Assembly (NCBI RefSeq): GCF_036850765.1
Contig: NC_089493.1
Span: forward strand, 132,376,239-132,440,238
Source of the DNA: Saccopteryx bilineata
Taxonomy: Eukaryota; Chordata; Mammalia; Chiroptera; Emballonuridae
DNA length: 64,000 nt
Direction: 5' to 3'
Shown: piece by piece, positions 52,861 through 62,199 of the stretch
Numbering within the stretch: position 1 is the first letter of the stretch
How the letters are laid out: every line of letters begins with the position of its first letter
Position numbers and translations under genes: made by a program
Notes under the pieces: model-generated
Told to the model about the DNA's origin: nothing
What the model saw: the letters and a program-made list of their open reading frames with translations, nothing else
The model's database searches: none

Positions 52861-53170
52861 AACCTGCCCTCGCGAAACAGAAAAGTCTGAAACCCTATAT
52901 CAGCAAACCTCCTAAATCCTACCTTTCAACCCCTACAAGTCCCCTAACCCTAAAGCTCTTCCATATCCCTGAAGAACTTGGAGAATGAATAGCATCCACC
53001 TCTTAATGCTTCTCAGTCTTTTTATCCTTCACATAGTAAGGGTACAAGACCACTGGGTCTTCTTGGCTGAAGAAGAGCCTACAAATGGACATGAAACATT
53101 TCTTTTAGCTCAAGTTAACTGCTCTTTTCAGGGCTGCCAGGAAAAAATATCTCTAACTTTGCCATGAAAG
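52861..53170 (+). pseudogene. ERV pol end and env signal-peptide fragment
   Basis: SPLTLKLFHIPEELGE just before 52985 resembles a pol terminus overlapping the env start. From ATG 52985 a 60-codon frame begins MNSIHLLMLLSLFILHIVRV, a typical signal peptide, and ends at a stop after a short surface-subunit-like stretch. It lies downstream of the transmembrane-type segment at 52408-52860, the reverse of the expected order. Confidence 0.5.
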
Positions 53171-53559
53171 AACTTTCACCCTCCCACCCCCACCCACTAT
53201 ACAACCCTTCTTATCTCTGCATTCCTAATCTCCAAATACTTGCCTCTTTCTTTATCAAGTTCCTACAGGCATGAATGAGAGAAATCTCTAGGATTACCTA
53301 CAATCAAGTGCTCCTACACTCCTATTTCCCAATACCGCAAGGAGAACTTCATGAGGGAAATTTCAAATAGGAATAGGTAGGGATGACAACAGGAAGAAGC
53401 CACCCCTCAGCCCGAGAAGTTCCCTCCTGAATATTTTCCAAACCCTTTTCCTTTTAAACCACATACATTCAGTCCTTCTAAAACTTACACCAACAGGTTC
53501 CCTGTCTCTAAAAATCTCCACATGTCCTCCCATTTGAGAGGAACCAGACCAGCACATCT

Positions 53560-53890
53560 CATGAGGCTCATCCAGGAGACCATGTATCATCACCATGTCA
53601 CCCTGTCCAATCAGCACTTGCAGCAAGCAATTCACAATTATTACCTCGCAAAATTTTTTTACTTCCTCACTCAGGTTTTCGAAGACATTGCATAGTTCAG
53701 ATCTTACAGCATGGAAATTGATGACCTCCTTAACTGGATGGGGGACTTGGCTTGGCAAGATTCTTTTCTTGAGTTCTCTCCAGAAGAAGCAATAATTTTT
53801 CATTTTTTTCTCCTTTTTCTCCTAGTCACCCATAAACCGTATATTATAAAATTAATAATTGCCTTTCTTTTATATGTAACCACAGAGTTG
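53560..53890 (+). pseudogene. ERV env C-terminal fragment
   Basis: A frame from 53711 reads DDLLNWMGDLAWQDSFLEFS and then a hydrophobic anchor (FLLFLLVTHKPYIIKLIIAF) directly before the 3' LTR, the position of a transmembrane-subunit tail. Similarity is limited. The usual polypurine tract before the LTR is not recognisable. Confidence 0.45.
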
Positions 53891-53895
53891 AGAAA

Positions 53896-54201
53896 TAATA
53901 GATACGTGAATTCCAAACTGCCCTCTTGATGTTCTGCTTATCTGTCACACCTCACCCTTACTGGACTATCCCCCTCGAGACAGAGGAATTCCAAGAAGCT
54001 GGCAACCCCCCAGGGAGGAGCATTCTGAACATACCAGAACTTTTGCCTCAGTATCCCCTCAGGCTCTCCTAAACACTGTATAATTCACCCCTAGTCTGTT
54101 ACCAGTGCTTTTCTCCCCTGGAGAAGTGCCCAGCAGCGTTCCTTTCTTCCTTTCAATAAAGCCTGTTACTCTGGTCTTTCAGACTCCCATGGTTTCCAAC
54201 A
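53896..54201 (+). repeat. 3' LTR of the class I provirus
   Basis: It has the same 306-bp length as the 5' LTR. Its first dinucleotide is TA where the other has TG, and it ends TTCCAACA, with AATAAA at 54155-54160. The CCTAG target follows at 54202-54206. Confidence 0.95.
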
Positions 54202-54222
54202 CCTAGAACATGACTACCCACC

Positions 54223-54565
54223 ATAAACTTCTTCTTCTTCTTCTTTTTTTTTTTACAGAGTCAGAGAGAGGGATATATAGGGACAGACAAATAGGAACGA
54301 AGAGAGATGAGAAGCATCAATCATCAGTTTTCCGTTGCAACACCCTAGTTGTTCATTTATTGCTTTATCATGTGTGCCTTGACCGCGGGCCTTCAGCAGA
54401 CCAAGTAATCCCTTGCTCGAGCCAGCGACCTTGGGTCTAAGCTGGTGAGCTTTTGCTCAAACCAGATGAGCCCACCCTCAAGCTGGCAACCTTGGGGTCT
54501 CAAACCTGGGTCTTCCTCATCCCAGTCGGACGCTCTATCCACTGCACCACCGCCCAGTCAGGCAA
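54223..54565 (-). mobile_element. Bat SINE (long form)
   Basis: The CTT/T run at the left is the reversed tail. On the minus strand the head is CTGGGCGGTGGTGCAGTGGA, with GGCTCGAGCAAGGGATTACT and GCCCGCGGTCAAGGCACACA in the body. It lies 17 bp beyond the provirus. Confidence 0.92.
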
Positions 54566-54725
54566 CTGCTTTTATTTAGAAAGGTTTAATTTAGTCCATC
54601 CTGTGTGTTTACTTTAGGTCTCTGAGTCTGCAAGGCCATTGTGTAGACACACCTGAACTTGTCAGGTTTAGTTCATGGCCCCATCTTTATTTAATTATTT
54701 TTTCTTCCCCAATAGGCTAGGTCCT

Positions 54726-54776
54726 AGGGTGTTCAGTTAGGTAAATGAGGTGCAAATTTGGGAGCCTTCCCAGCAT
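54726..54776 (+). repeat. Direct repeat, copy A (pol-end segment)
   Basis: GTGTTCAGTTAGGTAAATGA, GGTGCAAATTTGGGAGCC matches 55249-55298 with few changes. Both read on the minus strand as the end of pol. Confidence 0.85.
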
Positions 54777-55248
54777 ATTTGAGCATCATGGGGTGATTTG
54801 AACATTTAGGTTCTTGACTATTTCCACTCTCAATGGCCTTACAAAAGGAAATTCCACAGCAGTCAAAGTTGAAATAGGTACAACCTATTTAAGGCATTTA
54901 AGATAGAGGTAGTGGTAAGGGGTGGATAGTGACTAATTCAACTATGTGAGATGGTTGGGTTTCCCCTGGGGAGAGTGTGGCCAATGCATAGGGTGGATTT
55001 AAGTAGACACAGGGGAAAGGTGGAACCTGATAAGTTTCAGAAGGAGGAGGTTTGGTAAAATAGGGACAGTTGCGAGAAACAGGCATTGGATGGCAATAGG
55101 CTAAGGTTTGAATAGTATAATATGTTTGTGCCCAGGTGTTTTAATCAGTCCTGGATCCTGGCAAAAGCCATCTGCTTTGATTGCCATCCACTTTTTGTCT
55201 GAGAGGTTCTCTGCTCTGGATACTTTAAACTAAGGTCCCCTATAGGCT

Positions 55249-55298
55249 AAGGTGTTCAGTCAGGTCAATGAGGTGCATGTTTGGGAGCCTTTTTAAAG
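55249..55298 (+). repeat. Direct repeat, copy B (pol-end segment)
   Basis: GTGTTCAGTCAGGTCAATGA and GGTGCATGTTTGGGAGCC repeat the segment about 523 bp to the left. Confidence 0.85.
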
Positions 55299-56084
55299 TG
55301 AAAAACATAATAACTTCTTAACTAGTTAACAATACCACACATGGTCCCCTCTAACAAGGCTGGAAGGACTCCTTACAGAGATGTCCTTTTTGATGTACCA
55401 TGTATCCAGGTTGTAGGCCATGATGTTTAGTGTCTTTGTGTACTGAGAGCACACTGTGGAAAGACTGCTCTATGACCTTGCATTATTTTCAAGAGCCTCT
55501 GTAAGTTCTCTGCAATAAGTTAGAAGGTCTCCTCAATAAGGCGGGCTTGCACATTCCCTACTCTAGCTTCATAGGCTAGGCTTCTAGTAACAATTTTAGA
55601 AAAGTACAATTGAGGTTTACCAAAAAGAATAGATCTTAAATTAAACACTACCTAGAGAATGGCTTTAGGTCAAGGCAGATTGAGAACGATGAGCCTAGTG
55701 TTTAACAGGGTTGCTCTGAAGCTTAAAGATGTTTCTAACATGTCTTGCTCAGTGTTTGAGAGCATGAAAAGACACCTAGCCCAGTTCTCACATAGAGTAG
55801 GCTTTTAATCCATGAAAATGATACACCCTCAGACCTGGCATTGTTGCTACTGACAGCTCTCTCACTCTCAGCACTTCAAATAGCAGAACCAAGCTGAGGG
55901 GCCCTGGCAACCTGAGCACTGCAGAGAGCCTGACAGTAGACTCTCATCAGACTATTTGAGTCCACATTCTCAGGGGCAAATGGTCTTCTCCCCAGTTTAT
56001 TCTCAATAAGCTCAGCCTTCAGCAGCATCCTCTTGAGAAAATCTGCAAGAGGCATGTTTTCTCACTTTTTTTGGTAAATTTTAA

Positions 56085-56403
56085 TTTTGATAAAAGTTTT
56101 TTTTAAGTGAGAGGAGGGGAGGTAGAGAGAAAGACTCTTGCATTTGTCCCAACTGGGATGCACTCAGCAACCCCCATTTCAGGCTGATGCTTGTACCAAC
56201 TGAGCTATCCTCAGCACCAGGAGCTGATGCTCAAACTAATCAATCCACTGGCTATGAGAGGTGAAGAGGGAGAGAAAGAAAGCAGAGAAGGAGAGTAGGA
56301 GAAGCTGATGGCCACTTCTCATGTGTGCCCTGACCAGTGTTTGAACCCAGAACATCCACACATCAGGCCAGTGCTCCATCCATTGAGCCAAATGACCAGG
56401 GCC
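56085..56403 (-). mobile_element. Older bat SINE
   Basis: On the minus strand it begins GGCCCTGGTCATTTGGCTCA, continues ATGGATGGAGCACTGGCCTG and the GGGCACACATGAGAAG block, then a CT-rich and older body. Divergence from the other copies is high. Confidence 0.8.
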
Positions 56404-56429
56404 TTGATAAGAGTTTAAATTTAGAAAAG

Positions 56430-57225
56430 AGGCTACAAAATGCTTCTTGTTCCCTTTTTACCCAGGTTATTAGATTGTTTAAATTTCACCCCAATTGCTT
56501 TATTGTTGTTTCTGTTTTTACATATTTATATTTACTTCTTATATTATTTGAGTAAGTTGGAGATATTGTATCCCTTCACCCTTAAATTCTTCAATGTATT
56601 TTCCTAAGAAGAACATTCTCTAACATAACCACAGCACAATGTTCAAAACTAAGAACTATAATTGATACAATGCTATTGTCTAGTTGCTACTCCACATTCA
56701 AATTAAATCTTATCAATTGTAATGTCCCTGAAGTTTATTCTTTTCTCCTACTTCAATCTGTGACAGTTCCTTTGCCTTGCCTTTACTTGCATGACTTTGA
56801 AGTTTAAAAAAAGTGCAGGCAAGTCTTTTTGTAGACTGTCTCTGTGTTTGGGTTTGTGTCTAGTCCTTCCCTAAGAATTAGATTTAGATCATGCTTTTTG
56901 GGACAGAAATACCACATAGGTGATTTTGTGTCCTTCCTGGTGCATCATATGAGGAGGTGTGTGATGTCAGCTTGTCCTATTATTAGTGATGTTAACTTTG
57001 GCCACTTGATTGAGGTGGTATCCACCAGTTTTCTTCACCATAAAATTGCTGTTTCCCCCTTTGTGATTAATAACTATCTTATAGGAAAATTTCTTGTGAT
57101 GATGTAAATATGTGTAGCCTGTCCCTCATCCCACCTTTACCCACTAATTTTGGCATCCATAGATGATTTCTTAACTTTCTCATTCCATCTGTATTAGTTG
57201 ATATCCTACTGAAAGGAAGGATGCT
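56430..57225. mobile_element. Probable old L1 (L1M/HAL1-like) 3' UTR relic
   Basis: The segment has GAAATACCACATAGGTGATT, GTGCATCATATGAGGAGG, TTAGTGATGTTAACTTTGGC and CACTTGATTGAGGTGGTATC in an order I associate with the 3' UTR of old L1 families. Orientation not assigned. Confidence 0.5.
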
Positions 57226-57231
57226 CCCTTC

Positions 57232-57264
57232 TATTTATTTATTTATTTATTTATTTATTTATTA
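57232..57264 (+). repeat. (TTTA)n microsatellite
   Basis: About eight TTTA units. Confidence 0.95.
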
Positions 57265-57420
57265 TTTTAAAGCAGCAAAAATTTTTATTTCATTCAATGG
57301 GTTATAATCTGTTACTATTATATTCAATACAATTTGATGCTTAAACTGTCCCATATTTGGCCAGTGTGAGATCCCTTAGGGTAGTCTCTGCTTCCTTTTA
57401 TGTATTTCCCATTATATTCT

Positions 57421-57833
57421 AATTTAAATATCTTTTTCTTTAAAATAGTGTATTTTTCTGAAGCTGGAAACGGGGAGACAGTCAGACAGACTCCCGCATG
57501 TGCCTGACCGGGATCCACCTGGCGTGCCTACCAGGGGGCGATGCTCTGCCCACCAGGGGGCGATGCTCTGCCCATCTGGGGCATCGCTCTGCTGTGACCA
57601 GAACCACTCTAGTGCTTGAGGCAGAGGCCATGGAGCCATCCCCAGCGCCCGGGCCATCTTTGCTCCAATGGAGCCTTGGCTGCAGGCAGGGGAAGAGAGA
57701 GACAGAGAGGAAGTAGAGGGGGAGGGGTGGAGAAGCAGATGGGCGCCTCTCCTGTGTGCCCTGGCCGGGAATCAAACCCGGAACTCCTGCATGCCAGGCC
57801 GACGCTCTACCACTGAGCTAACTGGCCAGGGCC
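57421..57833 (-). mobile_element. Bat SINE (long body type), full length
   Basis: On the minus strand it starts GGCCCTGGCCAGTTAGCTCA, has the GTTTGATTCCCGGCCAGGGC T-arm and box, the CTCCATTGGAGCAAAGATGG body and a doubled CGCCCCCTGGTGGGCAGAGC, and ends GTTTCCAGCTTCAGAAAAA. Perfect 14-bp duplications TCCCATTATATTCT lie at 57407-57420 and 57834-57847. Confidence 0.95.
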
Positions 57834-58329
57834 TCCCATTATATTCTGAGTATTTCCTGACTTTCTGGCATAAGATATTTCAGGGTCATCTTGTATGTTA
57901 TATGCCCTCACCTCTATAATCAACCTTTCTTCAAGGATTCCTGGTTTCTTCAGTGGTGAGTGTGAGGCTTTTGCTCTTAACTTATTGCTTTTACCTCTTG
58001 TCACTCAGAAATTGTTGGATTAGACTTTGAGGAGAGAGTCAAGGTTTTGTATGAGAAAGTGAGCCAAGAAATTTTAGATCATTGTTAACACTGAGCCCTT
58101 GGCAATCCCATGGTTTGGTGGAGCCTAGAGAACATTGTTTTTTTAAATTATTATTATCATCACTATTTATAATAATCAGCATTTCTATTCATTAAATTAC
58201 ACTGAGTCTCCACTGTGTGTGAGGCTGAAAAGGAGAGGGCCAGCTTATGCAGGTATCACATACCAGGTGGAAGGTTTAAACTTCAAGTTAGAGGCTCTAA
58301 GAGGCCATTGAAGGCCTTGGAATCAGAGG

Positions 58330-59340
58330 GCTTCATCCCCCCCATTTCCTTGAAGACTTAGGTATGCCTTTTTCTAGGTCCACCTCTATCCCCTTACCCT
58401 ATGGTGCCAACAAGGCCACTTATAGCAGCTGGGGGCCTGTACAGTTCAGGGCTATATCCATTGAATTTGTTGGCCTTTAAGGAGGGCTGTTGGGGAAGGC
58501 AGTGGCATGATGCTTTGCTGTCCACAGCCCAGCTTGAGCAAAGTGTCCTTAGTGAGTATCTGCAACTGGATGGGAGCAGCTGCCTGGTGTAGGAGGGCCT
58601 CCACTGGAGCTGGGTGCCCCCATTGAGGTCTCTCATTCAAAATCCGGAGTACTGTCTACAAGGAGCGTGTCCATCCAGTAAGGGAGCCAGTGCACCCCTC
58701 CTGTCACAGTCCCTGCTTTAAGAGTCCATTATACCACTCAATAATACCAGCAGCCTGGGGGTGGTAGGGGACATGGTACTTCCAGTCCACCCCCAGCTCT
58801 TGAGCTTATTGCCTCACCACTGAACCAGTGAAATGTGTACCATTGTCAATTTCAAGGACCAGCAGCCACCCGTACACAGCACTCCAGTCAGGATTATGGG
58901 CGGGGTAAGCAGCAAAGTAGCAAGCAGACTGGCAGCAGTATCTACACAGGTGATTGCATACTGGTACCTGTCCAACTTTGGTAAGGGTTTGATGATATCT
59001 AACTGCCACCATGTCAATGGAACATGACCTCTCTGGATCTGTCCAAGTGATGCCAGTTGTATATGTGGGTGCTTCTTGGAACACATTGCACATTGCTCGT
59101 AAGCTGCAAGTATCTCTGCATAGGACACAGGCAAGTTCCATACCTTAACCGTAGCCCACATAGTTTTCTGTCTAGCATGGAACAGACGCTGGTGGAGCCA
59201 CTGCGTTATGTCACCTGGAGGTGTAGTCTCCAACCATCACACCCTTTCATGGTGTCTGCCTCATAATTCCCAGTATAGGATAGAGGGACATGTCCCGTAA
59301 CATGACATACTGTCACCTGCTTCTGGTTTTCTCTTTCTTA
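58330..59340 (-). pseudogene. ERV-L (class III) RNase H end and integrase, decayed
   Basis: On the minus strand the RNase H end (59.33-59.24 kb) is followed by the integrase zinc-finger region (QWLHQRLFHARQKTMWATVK, then CAMCSK), the core (IQRGHVPLTWWQLDIIKPLP, CVDTAASLL) and, in another frame, YPAHNPD and LEIDNGTHFTG. The third acidic residue lies in AAGIIEWYNGLLKQGL near 58750. A well kept C-terminal stretch follows (ILNERPQWGHPAPVEALLHQ). YPAHN and the WWQ-D context are typical of ERV-L integrase. All three acidic catalytic positions (D, D, E) can be found, but frameshifts and stops separate them. Confidence 0.88.
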
Positions 59341-59396
59341 TAAGTCCTGCCACATGGCCTGACCTAATAGTGGACAGTGTAGTAAGGTACCAAAAA

Positions 59397-60431
59397 TATG
59401 AAAAATTAATATTGATATTCTAGAAGGAAAGGTCAGGCTTTTCTGTCCTGTCCTTCCTTTGGGGAGGGAAAGGAGAAGAATGTAGAAGTTTCTGGCTTGC
59501 AAGAACAATGACTCATTTAGTTTTAAATCTAAAATAAAGGTTAACCCAGAAACTTCTTCTCTTTCAATTGGAGACAGAATTTACATACCACCTTACATTG
59601 ATTGTAGTTCCTCTCCCACCCTGGAATCTTGAGAGTAAAATACCTCTAGGCTGCCCTGGCCGGTTGGCTCAGCGGTAGAGCATCGGCCTAGCGTGCGGAG
59701 GACCCGGGTTCGATTCCCGGCCAGGGCACACAGGAGAAGTGTCTATTTGCTTCTCCACCCCTCTGCCGCGCTTTCCTCTCTGTCTCTCTCTTCCCCTCCC
59801 GCAGCCAAGGCTCCATTGGAGCAAAGATGGCCTGGGCGCTGGGGATGGCTCTGTGGCCTCTGCCTCAGGTGCTAGAGTGGCTCTGATCGCAATATGGCGA
59901 TGCCCAGGATGGGCAGAGCATCGCCCCCTGGTGGGCAGAGTGTAGCCCCTGGTGGGCGTGCCGGGTGGATCCCGGTCAGGCACATGCGGGAGTCTGTCTG
60001 ACTGTCTCTCCCTGTTTCCAGCTTCAGAAAAATGAAAAAACAAACAAACAAACAAACAAACAAATACCTCTAGGCTAGTGAGGAAAGATGAACCCTAAAA
60101 GATTTGTAAACATCTTTGATTGTGTTACCTTGAAAGTCTTAATGTTTCTGTATATCCCCTAAACAAATGTTGTTAGCTTGTGTCATGATGTCATGCTCTC
60201 CCCTGCCTGTGTGTGATCAAGGGTATATAAACAGCCCCTGGAATATTTTTAGGGCTTACACACAATTTGAGTCTGCTGCCCCGTGTTAGTCATATGTGAC
60301 CAGCATATTTACTAAATCTCCTCCTTTAATAAAACTCTTCAAAATTCATCTGGACTTGGTGTCTCTAAGTAAACCCATGGAATTGAGGTACAGTACCTTT
60401 CAGCATCTGGGATACGGGGTACTTTACAACA
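59397..60431 (+). mobile_element. LTR of a second plus-strand ERV, split by a SINE
   Basis: The 3' part is clear: TATATAA at 60224-60230, AATAAA at 60328-60333 and an end ACAACA two bases before a primer-site-like sequence. The left boundary is uncertain (a TGAAAAATTAATATTG start near 59399 is possible). The SINE and its 15-bp duplication occupy 59653-60076. Confidence 0.65.
59653..60061 (+). mobile_element. Bat SINE (long body type), best preserved copy
   Basis: The 75-base tRNA-like head has a perfect 7-bp acceptor pairing (GCCCTGG at 59653-59659, CCAGGGC at 59721-59727), an A-box-like TTGGCTCAGCGG and a B box GGTTCGATTCC. The body and the AAACAAACAAAC tail are complete. Perfect 15-bp duplications AAATACCTCTAGGCT flank it (59638-59652 and 60062-60076). 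Confidence 0.97.
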
Positions 60432-60433
60432 TT

Positions 60434-60451
60434 TGATGCCCAATGTGGGGC
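60434..60451 (+). promoter_or_regulatory. Primer binding site, tRNA-Lys-like
   Basis: TGATGCCCAATGTGGGGC differs by two or three bases from the complement of the tRNA-Lys(1,2) 3' end. It lies two bases after the LTR, the normal spacing. Confidence 0.65.
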
Positions 60452-61960
60452 TGCAGTGTTTCACGTCACCAGGTAGAGAAACCCCAAATTGGACGGACTC
60501 TCCAGGGAGCTGCCTGGCCCCACACGAATCTCAAGAAAAGGCATGCCACCTGAGACTTTTCAGGGCTCCTGATTTTCCTGTTGGGTCCAGACAGTCCTTC
60601 AGCAGATGCCTCCCGGTTCCCAAATTTGACAATTTGGACAATTTGGCAGAGAAATCAAGGAGGTAGGTAAAGCAACTCTCTGGCTTTACTGAATTCTGGC
60701 TTTCCTCTGAATTCTTGCTTTTGCTTTTCTGTATGGGACTTGTACTTGTCAAATTTGTTTGGGACTAGAATGTAGGTGGGGTAGATTTGGGGTTTTGCTG
60801 AGTTGTGACTTCAGAGATGTGGGACTCCAGTGTGTAGGTAGGGCCTTCAGAGCTGCTTTACAGAATTAAAACTAGTCTATCTGAATCTGGAACTCTCCAA
60901 AGACCAAGACATTGGTAGGAGGTTCATTAGTCCTGCCTTAGGATTCTCTGGGATGCATTTAGTTGTACTCTGAAAAGCAGGCTTCCAGAGATGTTCCCAA
61001 TTAGTGGGAACTGAGGTATATCAGTTCTGTCTCAGGCTTTCAGAGACATCTATTTTTGTTTGCATGTTTGTACATTTCTCTAGGAAGACAGAAAGGGACT
61101 GAGTAGAGACCCCGAACTTCTGAAGGCAGATAGTTGTGTTATGCTCTCAGAGAAAAAACTGAGTAGAGACACCTTTGTATTTGTCAAGATCTCATTCTTT
61201 GCTTTCCTTGTGTCTGTCTAGAAACCCCTGGTTTAAAGGAATCTCTGATGCCACAGCCTGTGTGCACCTGAGATGCCATGAGGGGGAACCCTTCCCTCGT
61301 TTATAAAGCTTTGTTTTTGTTTGTCAAAAATATCCGGTATTATTTTAATTGAAATAAAGCACACTCATTTGTATGTGTGTGTGTGTATAAGTCTTTGTTT
61401 AATGTCTAAATGTGTCTGTTTGTAAGGCCTGGCTTGAGCTTTTGTGTCAAAATTTGGAAATTTCTGACTAGAAGGCAATCTTAAATGGCGAATTTTTTAT
61501 TCTCTTTGTTCTCGAATTTAAGAACTTCAGGCACTCTGTTAAATTTCTCCCCTGAAGAAATTATTCTCTTCGGTTGGCTTCTTGCCCTGGTTTTGTGTAA
61601 TAATTAATACCTCTGTAGTCAAACACCCTTTTACTCTGGGTGCTAGTTAATTATATGTCTCATATTTTTTGCTTTATTAGTGCACTAATTCTTAGGTTCT
61701 CCTGGAACAAGTTTCAATTTTGTAATAGGTAGCAGCGACTGGAACTTTGGATTTCCAGTTAGTGAGGGCAGTCTGGAATATCATGACTGGGAATCCAGGC
61801 TGTCCCAATCAGTTTTCAACATTGGTCAATGGCTAAATTTAACAATGAATCCACCACAGTGGCTTAAAACACACTCGATACAGAGCAGGTGCCATGTATT
61901 CTTAGTCAAGCTAGATTTGAGTCGGAAACAGAAAAAAGAATAGCTTAAGTAGTAGTAGCA
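60452..61960 (+). other. Leader and degraded 5' gag of the second ERV
   Basis: About 1.5 kb without an open frame of note. A splice-donor-like GGAGGTAGGTAAAG lies near 60660. The block at 61310-61430 is shared with 50205-50333. No matrix or capsid motif is recognisable. Confidence 0.5.
61310..61430 (+). repeat. Leader block shared with 50205-50333
   Basis: TTTGTCAAAAATATC, then ATAAAGCACACTCATTTG, then GTCTTTGTTTAATGTC and GTGTCTGTTTGTAAGGCC. A GT-dinucleotide run has grown in the middle of this copy. Confidence 0.8.
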
Positions 61961-62194
61961 GTGCTCCAAGAGGCGAACTTTTTTAAGGATAAGGGGCCTC
62001 CAAGGGAGCGAAATGAAGAAGGGGAAGAAGGAAGCAATTTGAGAGAGATTAGAGCTCCGCTAGGAAAAGATCATTGTGCGTATTGTAATAGGGAATACAC
62101 CCGGGAAAGTGTTTATCCAGCCTCTAGGGGAAAGGGCTGGCAAGTAAGCAATTTGGGAGAAAAACTGAGCCGTGAGATGCGGTGTGCAGAGTGA
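61961..62194 (+). pseudogene. ERV gag nucleocapsid fragment, zinc knuckle broken
   Basis: In a 77-codon frame the basic stretch RERNEEGEEGSNLREIRAPL leads into GKDHCAYCNREYTRESVYP. The first two cysteines and the spacing match the gammaretroviral nucleocapsid CCHC finger, but the histidine and the last cysteine positions are occupied by T and Y. Nucleocapsid normally packages viral RNA. Capsid is not visible upstream and no protease follows. Confidence 0.6.
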
Positions 62195-62199
62195 TGGGG

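Larger units (their letters stand above)
48463..54201 (+). mobile_element. Class I endogenous retrovirus, LTR to LTR, mosaic and inactive
   Basis: Two 306-bp LTRs bound 5.1 kb of retroviral sequence. The same 5-bp target CCTAG lies outside both (48458-48462 and 54202-54206), so the locus is one insertion. The primer site is of tRNA-Phe type. Recognisable pieces, in order, are gag matrix, a proline-rich gag region, reverse transcriptase, nucleocapsid plus protease, the integrase C-terminus, an env surface-transmembrane junction, a pol end with an env signal peptide, and an env tail. This order is not that of a normal provirus. All gag, pol and protease frames are broken. Confidence 0.92.
54585..56040 (-). 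pseudogene. Class I ERV pol-env fragment
   Basis: On the minus strand the integrase C-terminus is visible at about 55450-55320 (GLQPGYMVHQKGH, then RGPCVVLLT), followed near 55300-55235 by a KKAPKHAPH and PIGDLSLKYPE pol terminus. A 62-codon frame at 54898-55086 is rich in proline (CPYFTKPPPSETYQVPPFPC). Stops are frequent. It belongs to an older minus-strand element. It may be part of the same provirus as the 45.1-47.1 kb segment, split by the later plus-strand insertion, but this is inference. Confidence 0.65.

Noticed and set aside
53363..53803. 146-codon minus-strand frame inside the provirus
   Set aside because: It is antisense to env-like sequence, with no family motif. Provirus genes run on the plus strand.
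57482..57919. Overlapping frames on both strands encoding SPAPGPSLLQWSLG-type peptides
   Set aside because: They are translations of the long SINE body and recur wherever that SINE occurs (14.1, 57.5 and 59.8 kb).
59653..59727. tRNA-like cloverleaf with intact boxes
   Set aside because: It is the head of a bat SINE with body, tail and target duplication, not a functional tRNA gene. The same applies to the other SINE heads.
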